Below, piece after piece: positions 1-7,872 of a stretch of 64,000 nt of DNA. The stretch is from the NCBI RefSeq assembly GCF_026626335.1, contig NZ_JAPNTZ010000003.1, positions 62,001-126,000 of the forward strand, read 5' to 3'. The DNA is from Paractinoplanes pyxinae (GTDB lineage: Bacteria > Actinomycetota > Actinomycetes > Mycobacteriales > Micromonosporaceae). The position numbers and the translations under genes are program-made. Within the stretch, counting starts at the first letter, position 1. Every line of letters starts with the position of its first letter. Under the pieces are notes generated by a model that worked only from the letters and a program-made list of their open reading frames with translations, was not told the origin of the DNA and ran no database searches.

Positions 1-915
1 GGCCTCGGGCGCGTCGACCTCGACTCCGGCCAGCGTCTGACCGACGACCACGAGCGCGGCCAGACCGAACGGCACGTACGGCAGACCCGTCTGCCATCGG
101 GCGGTCACTCCGGTGTGGTCGAACGTCATCGGCCGCCGCGTCGCCAGCCAGCCGGCGGCCGCGCACGAGGCGAAGGCGATGAACCAGCCGGCGTCCGAGT
201 TCTGCCCGGTGGCGTAGGTGCCCGCCGAGGTGTCCAGGGCGAACAGCACGTCGCTCACGGTCATCCCGGCCAGGCCCATGAGCAGGAGCAGACCGACGCC
301 GCGGCTGTCGCGACGCGTACGGGCGGCAAGCAGCACGACGACGGTCGCCATCACGATGTCGGCGACCGGGTAGGCCACCGACACGGCGAACGCGAGCAGC
401 GAATCGGCGCCGGCCTCCCACACCTCGCGGACCGTCAGGGACCAGCCGATCACGAACAGCGCGCAGGCGACGATCAGGCCGTCCAGCAGCACGGTCAGGC
501 GCGAGCCGACGGACGCCCAGCCCGCGATCAGCCACAGCCCCACCGTGGCGAGCAGGGGAAACAACAGGTAGCCGACGTCGGCCAGGGACGGGAACAGCAC
601 CTCGGCGTGGACCACCAGCTCGTTCCACGACCAGTAGAAGTTGCCCACACCCCAGCTCAGGGTGCCGGCCGCCAGCAGACGCCAGCCGATGCGCTCCTTG
701 CCGTCGACCTTGCGGGCCGCGGTGTTGCAGGGAATGGCGGCCAGACAGGCCAGAAGGCTGCTGCCCAGCTGCGTGTAGGGCGCCGCGGCCGTGCCGGACA
801 GGAAGAAGATCGGTACACCGGCCACGATGCACAACGCAACCAGCGCGGCCGCATGGGGCTGCTGACCGCCATTCACTTTCACGCGGCGCAGTCTCACACG
901 CACCGGCGGTCGCAT
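1..915 (-). CDS. Multi-pass membrane protein, N-terminal part (C-terminus outside window)
   Basis: An uninterrupted minus-strand frame runs from an ATG at 915 to the window edge (305 residues seen). A GGGAA-type ribosome site lies just upstream. The visible part is almost entirely hydrophobic: the first helix is near residues 22-38 and about eight or nine more follow, with short polar loops such as the one carrying a W-x-W-N-E motif. Actinobacterial proteins with this kind of helical N-terminus often end in GGDEF and/or EAL cyclic-di-GMP domains, but that part lies outside the window, so the function is a guess. It is divergent from the YbaB-like gene, with a 93-bp gap that would hold both promoters. 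Confidence 0.6.
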   Translation of the reverse strand, partial: MRPPVRVRLRRVKVNGGQQPHAAALVALCIVAGVPIFFLSGTAAAPYTQLGSSLLACLAAIPCNTAARKVDGKERIGWRLLAAGTLSWGVGNFYWSWNELVVHAEVLFPSLADVGYLLFPLLATVGLWLIAGWASVGSRLTVLLDGLIVACALFVIGWSLTVREVWEAGADSLLAFAVSVAYPVADIVMATVVVLLAARTRRDSRGVGLLLLMGLAGMTVSDVLFALDTSAGTYATGQNSDAGWFIAFASCAAAGWLATRRPMTFDHTGVTARWQTGLPYVPFGLAALVVVGQTLAGVEVDAPEA

Positions 916-1008
916 TCAAGATTCCCGTGCCGGCGCCGGCCTTCTCATGTGGACGTCCTTCGATACCGTCGCAGTCCGGGCGCGGTTGTCCGCGCGAGGA
1001 GGTTGGAC

Positions 1009-1434
1009 ATGACCAGGCCGATCGATTCGTCCGGTTTGGGCGGCACACTGGCCGATGTGGTGGCTGCGCTCGGCCAGGCTCAGGCAGCCTCCGGCGATCA
1101 AAAGGCGCAGGAACCGCCAGTCGGTACGGGCGAGGCCGCCGACGGCCGGATCCGGGTGCGGGCGACGCTGCCGGGGCGGATCGAAAGCCTCGAGCTGGAG
1201 CCGTCGGTGCTGCGGCTCGGTGGCGACGAGCTGGCGCAGCAGATCGAGGCGGCCGTCAACGCCGCGCTCGCCGACCTGCAAGGCCGGGCCGTGACCGCTG
1301 CCGGTCCGGCCGACCTCGGCGCGCTCACTGATCAGCTCAAGGACATCCAGGCCGACGCGGAGCGTCAGTTCGCGAAGCTGACCACCTCGCTGATCGAGGC
1401 GCAGGAGCAGATCGCCCGCCGGGCCGGTGACTGA
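1009..1434 (+). CDS. YbaB/EbfC-like small protein
   Basis: A 141-residue protein starting at the ATG behind a strong GAGGAGG site; the same frame is open far upstream but without coding character. Residues about 46-95 carry the YbaB-like pattern: beta-strand G-R-I-x-V, then the SLELEP segment and an amphipathic helix with repeated AA pairs. A polar helical tail follows. YbaB/EbfC proteins are dimeric nucleoid-associated DNA binders. In actinobacteria, divergent relatives often precede WXG100 genes in toxin loci, as here, where the next gene overlaps by one base. Its role in the cassette is not known; a DNA-binding or chaperone-like role is inferred. Confidence 0.72.
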   Translation: MTRPIDSSGLGGTLADVVAALGQAQAASGDQKAQEPPVGTGEAADGRIRVRATLPGRIESLELEPSVLRLGGDELAQQIEAAVNAALADLQGRAVTAAGPADLGALTDQLKDIQADAERQFAKLTTSLIEAQEQIARRAGD

Positions 1435-1760
1435 TGAGCGGCTTCCGGATCGATCCCGAGCGGCTGTCGGCCTCCGGGTCGGCCCTGCAGAGCGTCGCCT
1501 CGCGACTTTCTTCGGAGCTGGCGTCGTTCCAGTCCGAATTGGCGGGGTTCGGCGCGCCCTGGGGGAGTGACGACATCGGCTCGCTGATCGGCGCCGCCCA
1601 TGACGAGGTGTCCTCGTGGGCCTTCGAGTGTTATCAGGACGCTCTGGACGAAATGGCCTCAGCCGGTGCCGACGTGGTGGACATCAGCGCTCAGCACGCC
1701 GAGGTGGATGAGAACGTCAGCCGGCGGTTCCGTGGGCTGCTCGGCGAGCTGGGGCGCTGA
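1434..1760 (+). CDS. WXG100/ESAT-6-like small protein
   Basis: A 108-residue, all-helical protein whose ATG overlaps the stop of the YbaB-like gene (TGATG), so the two are translationally coupled. It begins with the F-x-I-D-P-E-x-L pattern common in WXG-type proteins. The helical hairpin turns at P42-W43-G44, and D46-D47 and G49 follow as in the W-G-x-D-x-x-G variant. WXG100 proteins are substrates or partners of type VII secretion. No ESX core gene lies in the window, so any secretion machine must be encoded elsewhere. It probably pairs with the WXG-like N-domain encoded next. Confidence 0.7.
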   Translation: MSGFRIDPERLSASGSALQSVASRLSSELASFQSELAGFGAPWGSDDIGSLIGAAHDEVSSWAFECYQDALDEMASAGADVVDISAQHAEVDENVSRRFRGLLGELGR

Positions 1761-1763
1761 CGC

Positions 1764-2258
1764 GTGGGCATGGAGATCCCGGGCGAGCTGCGGTCGCTGC
1801 TCGACATCCTCGGTTTCAGCTGGCCGGAGGCCGACGAGACCGCCCTGGCCGAGATGGGTCGGGCGTGGATGGCGTTCTCCGACCGGCTCGAGGCGATCGT
1901 GTCGGACGCGACGTCGACCGCCGCCGAGGTGTGGACGGAGCACGAGGGCGAGAGCGTCGCCGCCTTCCAGGCCTGGTGGGCCCGGGAGGACAGCCCGGCC
2001 AAGGCACTCCTCGACGGCGCCAACGGGGCCACGCTGACCGGCACCGGCCTGATGATCTGCGGCGGGATCGTGCTCGCCCTCAAGGTGGCGGTCATCGCCC
2101 AGCTGGCCATCCTGGCCGTGCAGATCGCGCAGGCGGTGGCGACGGCGGCGCCCACGTTCGGCGCCAGCCTGCTCGAGATACCGCTCTTCCAGCAGCTGAG
2201 CCGGACGATCGTCGGGAACCTCGTGCAGGACGCCATGGTCAAGTTGCTGGACGGCTGA
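1764..2258 (+). CDS. WXG100-like trafficking domain with hydrophobic tail (toxin N-terminal half)
   Basis: A 164-residue protein starting at a GTG three bases after the previous stop (an ATG two codons later is possible). Residues 1-90 form the amphipathic helical bundle typical of the N-domain of CpnT-like and other WXG-type polymorphic toxins, with conserved Trp residues and an acidic E-x-x-x-E stretch. Residues about 93-127 are strongly hydrophobic, as in the segment that usually follows that domain. The protein stops at a TGA, and the EndoU ORF begins two codons later in the same frame. It therefore looks like the delivery half of a toxin whose enzymatic half is separately started. Confidence 0.65.
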   Translation: MGMEIPGELRSLLDILGFSWPEADETALAEMGRAWMAFSDRLEAIVSDATSTAAEVWTEHEGESVAAFQAWWAREDSPAKALLDGANGATLTGTGLMICGGIVLALKVAVIAQLAILAVQIAQAVATAAPTFGASLLEIPLFQQLSRTIVGNLVQDAMVKLLDG

Positions 2259-2264
2259 CCGGAC

Positions 2265-2759
2265 ATGGCGAAGGGCTCCGGACGCCTCATGCGGGCCGCG
2301 CTGCGGTTCCTCCGCAGGACGAAGAAGCGCGCCCGCCCGGATCGGATGAACCCCCACTTCACGACCCACACCATCGGCGGCGGCGACCTGAAGCCTGGCA
2401 AGACCAAAGGCACTGGGTATCACTACCGCCCCGGCGGGCAGGACTTCCCCGGCCGCAGACTCATGCCCGGTACGAAGGTCACCTACGGGAACGGCGTGTA
2501 CGAGGCGAAAGTTGAGTTCTTCGACCCGACCCTGAATCCGCCGGCCGGCGCCTGGAAGGGGAAGGCCGGTAACAAAGGTTTCAGCACCTTCTTTCCGGAC
2601 GATTGGACGCCGGCCCAGGTGGACAACGCGGTGTCCGGTGCATTCAAGAACTCCACGCCCTTTCCGGGCGGCATGTGGGCCGGTACCTACAATGGCGTCA
2701 CGATCAGGGGTTACTACGACGAGGCCGGTGGCTTCACACACGGCTGGCCTGTTCCTTAG
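2265..2759 (+). CDS. EndoU-type ribonuclease toxin domain protein
   Basis: A 164-residue basic protein. Residues 1-27 are an Arg/Lys-rich linker; residues 29-164 resemble bacterial EndoU domains (PF14436 class). There is an H-x-I-G-G-G motif with H35, a G-Y-H-Y motif with H53, K104, and the STFFPDDW block at 107-114 followed by a V-x-x-A helix and the terminal G-G-x-T-H-G-W strand. Bacterial EndoU toxins cut RNA (tRNA in studied CDI toxins) with two His and one Lys. H35, H53 and K104 are my candidates, inferred by position only. The start has no clear ribosome site, which fits coupling to or readthrough from the upstream frame. The next gene is a plausible antidote. Confidence 0.7.
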   Translation: MAKGSGRLMRAALRFLRRTKKRARPDRMNPHFTTHTIGGGDLKPGKTKGTGYHYRPGGQDFPGRRLMPGTKVTYGNGVYEAKVEFFDPTLNPPAGAWKGKAGNKGFSTFFPDDWTPAQVDNAVSGAFKNSTPFPGGMWAGTYNGVTIRGYYDEAGGFTHGWPVP

Positions 2760-2777
2760 CGCATCGAGAGGCTTGCG

Positions 2778-3221
2778 GTGGGTGTTGTCAGCTGGGGGAT
2801 CGATCCCACGTACGGCCTGCCCGTCTACCAGGTCGAGGACCAGCGGTACGACCTGCTGGGTCAATGGCTGTCCGCTGACCTCGACAGGTTCTTCCCGGTC
2901 ACCTTGGACGCGCTGGCGATGGCCGACGACGTGGCTCGCGGCGAGCCGCCGTTCGAGGAGTGGAGCAGCGAGAACTACGAGGTGTCGTTCACACCGTCGG
3001 CGTTGCTGATCAAGAACTTGTGGGTGCCGGGGGCGGAGGGCGAGTTTCCGGCCGAGACAGCACGGTCGGCGATCGAGGACTATTGGCGTTTCCTGGTCGC
3101 TCAGCCGGAACGCCCGGCCGTCCGGGAGTACCGGCCCGATCTCCCGAGGTGGCAGGCCGACCTGCTGCAGTGGGAAGAGTCCTGGGGCCGCCCCCACCCG
3201 TACCGGGGACGGCTTTTCTAG
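2778..3221 (+). CDS. Putative immunity protein to the EndoU toxin
   Basis: A 147-residue, acidic, cytoplasmic protein with a GTG start behind GAGAGG, 18 bp after the toxin stop. The middle part alternates beta strands (YEVSFTP, LLIKNLWVPG) and a helix (AIEDYWRFL), resembling YacL-like or other small immunity folds; I cannot name the family with certainty. Position directly after a toxin gene, small size and lack of any export signal support an immunity role. Its stop overlaps the stop of the converging GH140-like gene by three bases. It could instead be an unrelated small protein. Confidence 0.6.
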   Translation: MGVVSWGIDPTYGLPVYQVEDQRYDLLGQWLSADLDRFFPVTLDALAMADDVARGEPPFEEWSSENYEVSFTPSALLIKNLWVPGAEGEFPAETARSAIEDYWRFLVAQPERPAVREYRPDLPRWQADLLQWEESWGRPHPYRGRLF

Positions 3222-4747
3222 GCTTCGAAGATGACGACGCGGGGCTGTCGGTCGGGGTCGGCGTCAATAGTTTCGTCTGGGTGCAGGTGGCCGGTGGCTG
3301 TCACCCGGCCGGTTTTCGGGTCGACGATTCGGTAGTTCGGCGGGGTCTGGCGGTCCTGCAGCATGCGCAGGGCTCCGCCATTCTCCTGGTAGACGATGTG
3401 CAACCGGCCTGGGACTCGCAGGCTGCGGGGGCTCAAGAAGGTTTCCCAGTCCGGGGCCATGTCGGTGATGGCCACGTCCTGCAGAATCTTGCCGACCAGC
3501 CCCACGTAGGTTGAGCCCTCGTAGTCCAGCGCGTCCCGCCAACTGCCCTTCGGGGCCAGGAAGTACGGCGCGTGGCCCGGCTCGGCGTCTCGGTGGACCC
3601 ACTGCCAGATGTTGGCCGCCCCGTAGACGACGCCCATGGTGGCGCCGGCGCACAGGTTGCTCCAGGCCTCGTGGCCTTGCCACCAGCCGGCCGCGTTGTC
3701 CTGGTGGCCGGTGCATTCGTAGGTGGGTTCGCCGTTGGCCACTGCCTTGACCGGCTCCGAACGCCACATGTCGGCGACCCGTTCCGGCACGTGTTCGCCG
3801 CCGTGGCCGGTTTGGCACCACTGGAAATCCAACCACGGCGCGTCCTGGTGGGCATTGGGACGGGCGTGCGGACGATAGTGGATGCCGGTCGGCTGGCCGT
3901 AGCAGTCGCTGTCGTGGACCGCTTGGCCGCCGGCTTCGATTTGGGGCTCGCTGCCGGCTCCGTCGGCGCCGACCAGATAGATGGCCGGTCGGGCGCCGTA
4001 CCGGGCCACCAGGTAGCGGCAGTACCGCGCGTATTCGCCGGACGGGACGACCGTACCGGCGACGTCCAGGCCCTTCCAGCCGAAGCCTTGGAAGACCGGC
4101 TGCAGCACGGGAACCAGCCCGTGCTCGCCCAGGATGTCGAGCAGCCGGTCGAGGTACTGGAAGTAGCCCGGGTTCAGCTCGTTCAGTCGGCCCGCGGGCA
4201 GGTCTTCGAAGCCGACGTCGAAGCCCTCGTCGGCGCTGCGGTCGCGCGGGCCGGTGGCCCGCATGTCGGGTTGCACCGTCATGAGCAGGACGGCGTTGAA
4301 CCCCTTGGCAGCACGGTCGCGGGCGTAGACCCGTACGTCATCGTCAGTAGCTCGCCAGGGCAGCGCCCACGCCGTGTCGGCGACGAGCAGAGCGGGAGTG
4401 CCGTCGGCGTGGATCAGGTTGCGGCCGCCGGGGGACATCCGCCAGAAGCCGTGCCGGTCAAAGGCGTTGGAGCTTTCGGCGGGTACGACGTCGAGGCGCC
4501 CGGACACGTCGTGCAGACCGGGATCGGGCACGTTGGCGGTGGTGCTCCACTGCCAGGAACCGTGCCCGATCGGCGAGGCGAAGCGGACGCGCCAGGTGCG
4601 GCCGCCGTCGTAGAAGGCCGGGCGGCGCAGGACAGCCCCGTCGGTGTGGGTGAAGGTCGCCCAGACCTCCACCGACACGTACGGATCAGTAAGCGCTCGC
4701 GAAGCGGTGAGAGTGACCTCGGCCTCGCGCCAGGGCTGAGCTCTCAT
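3218..4747 (-). CDS. GH140 (apiosidase)-like glycoside hydrolase, DUF5060/DUF4038
   Basis: 509 residues. The ATG overlaps the permease stop as ATGA, so it is the last gene of the operon. Residues about 5-95 resemble the DUF5060 beta-sandwich (VSVEVWATFTH, R-x-P-A-F-Y-D-G). From about residue 110 the DUF4038/GH140-type (beta/alpha)8 barrel begins with GFWRMSPGGRNL and the AWALPWR and AAKGFNAVLLMT stretches. A small C-terminal beta domain ends the protein. GH140 enzymes remove apiose from rhamnogalacturonan II; relatives may act on other furanosides, so the substrate is uncertain. There is no signal peptide, so it should act on imported oligosaccharides. The DUF4038 call is firm, the apiosidase activity is inferred. 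Confidence 0.75.
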   Translation of the reverse strand: MRAQPWREAEVTLTASRALTDPYVSVEVWATFTHTDGAVLRRPAFYDGGRTWRVRFASPIGHGSWQWSTTANVPDPGLHDVSGRLDVVPAESSNAFDRHGFWRMSPGGRNLIHADGTPALLVADTAWALPWRATDDDVRVYARDRAAKGFNAVLLMTVQPDMRATGPRDRSADEGFDVGFEDLPAGRLNELNPGYFQYLDRLLDILGEHGLVPVLQPVFQGFGWKGLDVAGTVVPSGEYARYCRYLVARYGARPAIYLVGADGAGSEPQIEAGGQAVHDSDCYGQPTGIHYRPHARPNAHQDAPWLDFQWCQTGHGGEHVPERVADMWRSEPVKAVANGEPTYECTGHQDNAAGWWQGHEAWSNLCAGATMGVVYGAANIWQWVHRDAEPGHAPYFLAPKGSWRDALDYEGSTYVGLVGKILQDVAITDMAPDWETFLSPRSLRVPGRLHIVYQENGGALRMLQDRQTPPNYRIVDPKTGRVTATGHLHPDETIDADPDRQPRVVIFEA

Positions 4748-5622
4748 CCCTTGGACGCTCCGGCGGTGAGGCCGCCGACGATCCAGCGCTGCAGGAAGGT
4801 GTAGGCGATCAGGATCGGCACGACGGCGATGAGGATGCCCGCGGCCAGCCCGGTGTTGTTGTTGGAGAACTGGCCCTGGAAGTTGAGCAGCCCGACCGGG
4901 ATGGTCTTGTGGGCGTCCGAGTTGAGCAGGATCAGCGCGAACAGGAACTCGTTCCAGGTGGCCACCGCGTCCAGGATGAACACGGTGACCAGCGCCGGCG
5001 CGCTCAGCGGCAGCACGATGGTCAGGAAGATGCGCCACGCGCCGGCGCCGTCGATGCGGGCCGCCTCGAGGATCTCGTCGGGCAGCTGCCGGAAGAACGA
5101 CTGCAGCACCAGCACCTCGAAGGGAATGCCGAAGGCCAGGTACGGGCCGATGAGACCGATGAGGCTGTCGGTGAGCCCGGCGCTGCGGGCCATGACGAAC
5201 ACCGGCACGATCGTGATGTAGATCGGGATGGTCAGCCCCAGGAACACCGTGTACATGATCGTCCGGCCGAACCGGATGCGCAGCTTGGCCAGCGCGTAGG
5301 CGAGCATGGCGCTGACGAAGACACCGAGCGGCACCTTCAGAATCAGCAAGATCAAACTATTGCGGTACGTCGTGGCGAAGTTCCCGATGTTCCAGGCGTC
5401 AGCGAAGTTCTGGAACGTGAAGGTGCTCGGCCACGACAGCGGCCCGTTCGCCACGAAGTCCGACAGCGGCCGCACGGCGGTGATGATCAGCAGCACCAGC
5501 GGTGAGATCCACAGCAGCGCCACGAGCGTCATGACCACTGTCGTGCTGAGGCCGCCCTTCGCCTTCTTCGGTGGGGTGTGGGTGGTGGCGATCGTCGCCT
5601 CGGGCATCAGGACGGTGGTCAT
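4744..5622 (-). CDS. Carbohydrate ABC transporter permease (MalG type)
   Basis: 292 residues with six predicted membrane helices. The EAA loop (E-A-A-R-I-D-G-A-G-A-W) that contacts the ATPase is near residue 205. It starts at an ATG overlapping the stop of the MalF-type permease and itself overlaps the hydrolase start. It is the second inner-membrane subunit of the CUT1-type sugar importer in this operon. No ATPase gene is present in the operon; as in many actinobacteria, a shared MsiK-type ATPase encoded elsewhere probably energises it. Confidence 0.92.
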   Translation of the reverse strand: MTTVLMPEATIATTHTPPKKAKGGLSTTVVMTLVALLWISPLVLLIITAVRPLSDFVANGPLSWPSTFTFQNFADAWNIGNFATTYRNSLILLILKVPLGVFVSAMLAYALAKLRIRFGRTIMYTVFLGLTIPIYITIVPVFVMARSAGLTDSLIGLIGPYLAFGIPFEVLVLQSFFRQLPDEILEAARIDGAGAWRIFLTIVLPLSAPALVTVFILDAVATWNEFLFALILLNSDAHKTIPVGLLNFQGQFSNNNTGLAAGILIAVVPILIAYTFLQRWIVGGLTAGASKG

Positions 5623-6530
5623 GCGTGCTCCTTCGTCTGGGAGCGGACGTACGGGATGCTGACCGCGATCGCCACGACGGTGATCACGACGGCGATGGCG
5701 GTGCCGTAGCCGGCCTGGTTGTACTGGAAGACGTTGAAGTACATCCAGGTGCCCATGACCTGGGTGGCCGTGCCCGGCCCGCCGTAGGTCATGGCGTAGA
5801 TCAGGTCGAAGACCTTGAACGAGTCGATGACCGACAGCGCGATGACCACGTAGTGCGCTGGTTTCAGCCCGGGCATCGTGATGTGCCAGAACTGCTGCCA
5901 CCGGGTCGCGCCGTCGACGGTCGCCGCCTCGTACAGGTCGGCGCTGATGCCCTGCAGGGCGGCCAGGTAGAGCAGCATCGGGAAGCCGACGCGCAGCCAG
6001 ATCGCGGCCACCATGGTCGCGCCGAGCGCGGTCGAGTCCTGGCCGAGCCACGGCTGGGCCAGCCCGTCCAGGCCGACCGCGCGCAGGGCCGCGTTGATCG
6101 CGCCGTACTCCGGGTTGTAGAGCCAGCCCCAGATCGAGGCCACGCTGACCAGCGGCAGGACGGCCGGGGTGTAGAAGATGAGCCGCAGGACGGGCTTGCC
6201 GCGCACCTTGCCGTTGAGGATGACGGCCAGCACGAGGCCGAGCACCACCGGCGCGACCACGGTGACCACGGCCCAGATCAGGTTGTTCAGGGCCGCCTGG
6301 CGCACCACCGGATCGCTGGGCAGGGCCGTGTAGTTGTCGAGCCCGACGACGTTGTAGCCGGCGCTCAGGCCGTCCCAGTCGGTGAAGCTGAACCACAGCG
6401 ACGACAGTGCCGGGTAGACCAGGAAGCCGGCGTAGACGAGCAGGGCCGGCAGGGCGAACCCCCAGGCGACCAGGCCCCCGTGCCTGGTCTTCTTCCTCGT
6501 TGCTTTCCTTGGTGCGGTCAGGACGGCCAT
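5619..6530 (-). CDS. Carbohydrate ABC transporter permease (MalF type)
   Basis: 303 residues, six membrane helices, basic N-terminus (RKATRKKTR), and an EAA loop (Y-E-A-A-T-V-D-G-A-T) near residue 210. The ATG is placed four bases after the binding-protein stop; the frame is open further upstream but that part reads through the binding-protein gene in another frame. It pairs with the MalG-type permease to form the CUT1 channel. Confidence 0.92.
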   Translation of the reverse strand: MAVLTAPRKATRKKTRHGGLVAWGFALPALLVYAGFLVYPALSSLWFSFTDWDGLSAGYNVVGLDNYTALPSDPVVRQAALNNLIWAVVTVVAPVVLGLVLAVILNGKVRGKPVLRLIFYTPAVLPLVSVASIWGWLYNPEYGAINAALRAVGLDGLAQPWLGQDSTALGATMVAAIWLRVGFPMLLYLAALQGISADLYEAATVDGATRWQQFWHITMPGLKPAHYVVIALSVIDSFKVFDLIYAMTYGGPGTATQVMGTWMYFNVFQYNQAGYGTAIAVVITVVAIAVSIPYVRSQTKEHA

Positions 6531-6534
6531 GAGG

Positions 6535-7842
6535 TCAGCTCTTGTCCCAGGCCTTGATGACGTCCTGCATCTTCTTGGCCGCGTCGGCCGGGCTGGTCTT
6601 GCCCTGCAGCACGTCGCTCTGGACGGCGAAGTACTGGTCCGCCTGCTTCTTCGGGAACGCCTGGTCCTGAATGGTGTAGAACGGCTGCTTGCCGGCGCTC
6701 TGCGAGTACTCGTACGACAGCGGCAGCGTCGCTTTGTCGGGCTCGGCGCCGGTGATGGCCGACGAGGTGACCTTGAGGGCCTTCTGCGTCTCGGGCTTGA
6801 CGATGAAGTCGAGCAGGGCGGCCGCCATGTCCGGGTTCCCGGCCTTGGCATTGATCATGTAGCCCTCGACGAAGCCCGAGTGCCGTTCCGGCGTGTGCCC
6901 CGTGGGCAGGGTGAAGACGCCGAAGTCGGCCGACTTCTTGTTCGCGGCCTGGATGCCCTGGGCCTCGGTCCACGAGCCGGTGATCGTGTACGCGGCCTTG
7001 CCCTGCACGTACCAGAGCTCGACATCGGCCGGGTCGAGCGCGACCGCGCCGTTGGGCAGCCACTTCTGGTCCTGCCACTTCTTGAAGTTGGTGAACGCGG
7101 TGACGACCTCGGGCCGGTCCCAGCTCTCGTCGCCGGTGAGCAGCTTGTCGTGCAGCTCCGGCCCGGCCGAGACCTCGAGCAGGTACTCGAACAGGCGCAT
7201 GATGTCCCAGCCGTACTTGCCACCGAGCCCGGCCGGCGTGATGCCGGCCGCGACCAGCTTGGCGTTCATCTCTTCCAGTTCCGCGTACGACTTCGGGGGC
7301 GCACTGATGCCGGCCTTGTCGAACGCGGCCTTGCTGTACCAGCTGCCGAGACCGTTCACGATGAACGGCACGCCGCCCTTGACGCCGTCGAACGTCATGC
7401 CCTGCACGGCCGCCTGGTTGAGCTTGGCGTCCCAGCCGAACTTGGTGTAATAGCTGCTCAGGTCCATGGCCTGCTTGGCCTTGACGAAGGGGGCGCCGAT
7501 CTGGCCGCCCCAGATGCGCCAGACGTCCGGTCCCTTGCCGCCGAGCAGCTCGGTGCGCAGCTTGTCGGGGTAGACGGCCGCGCCCGAGCCGGGCAGCGAG
7601 TCGACGGTGGTGGTCGTGCCGTTCTGCGCGTCGAACTGCTTCACCTGAGCCTTGACCAGATCGATGGTCGAGTTGTCCTCGTAGGTGAACAGCCGCAGCT
7701 CCTTGGAGCCGTTGCCGGAGCCGCCGGCCGGGGCACTGGCGGAGTCGTCACCCGTACCGGTGCAGGCGGCCAGGCCCGCCGCGAGAGCGGCGCCACCGGT
7801 CAGGCTCAGAAACTTGCGGCGGTTGAGGGGGCTGTCGTTCAT
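6535..7842 (-). CDS. Sugar-binding lipoprotein of CUT1 ABC importer
   Basis: 435 residues. The N-terminus has a twin-arginine motif (NRRKFLSL, R8-R9) and a lipobox ending at C27 (GLAAC), so it is probably Tat-exported and lipid-anchored. A short Gly/Ser/Ala spacer leads into a type-1 extracellular solute-binding fold with the usual G-x-G-P-D-V-W stretch and a C-terminal A-A-x-x-M-Q-D-x-I helix. It captures an oligosaccharide for the two permeases downstream. It sits 30 bp after the nucleoside hydrolase stop in the same operon. The ligand cannot be read from sequence; the operon's enzymes suggest a furanoside-containing glycan fragment. Confidence 0.9.
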   Translation of the reverse strand: MNDSPLNRRKFLSLTGGAALAAGLAACTGTGDDSASAPAGGSGNGSKELRLFTYEDNSTIDLVKAQVKQFDAQNGTTTTVDSLPGSGAAVYPDKLRTELLGGKGPDVWRIWGGQIGAPFVKAKQAMDLSSYYTKFGWDAKLNQAAVQGMTFDGVKGGVPFIVNGLGSWYSKAAFDKAGISAPPKSYAELEEMNAKLVAAGITPAGLGGKYGWDIMRLFEYLLEVSAGPELHDKLLTGDESWDRPEVVTAFTNFKKWQDQKWLPNGAVALDPADVELWYVQGKAAYTITGSWTEAQGIQAANKKSADFGVFTLPTGHTPERHSGFVEGYMINAKAGNPDMAAALLDFIVKPETQKALKVTSSAITGAEPDKATLPLSYEYSQSAGKQPFYTIQDQAFPKKQADQYFAVQSDVLQGKTSPADAAKKMQDVIKAWDKS

Positions 7843-7872
7843 CTCTGTCTCCTAGCGGGGGTGAGGGGCGCG

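Noticed and set aside
115..1008. Upstream extension of the YbaB-like frame
   Set aside because: The region antisense to it encodes a clear membrane protein; the YbaB-like start at 1009 has a strong ribosome site.
4748..5038. N-terminal extension of the GH140-like frame
   Set aside because: It reads through the permease gene in the wrong frame; ATGA overlap at 4747 gives the real start.
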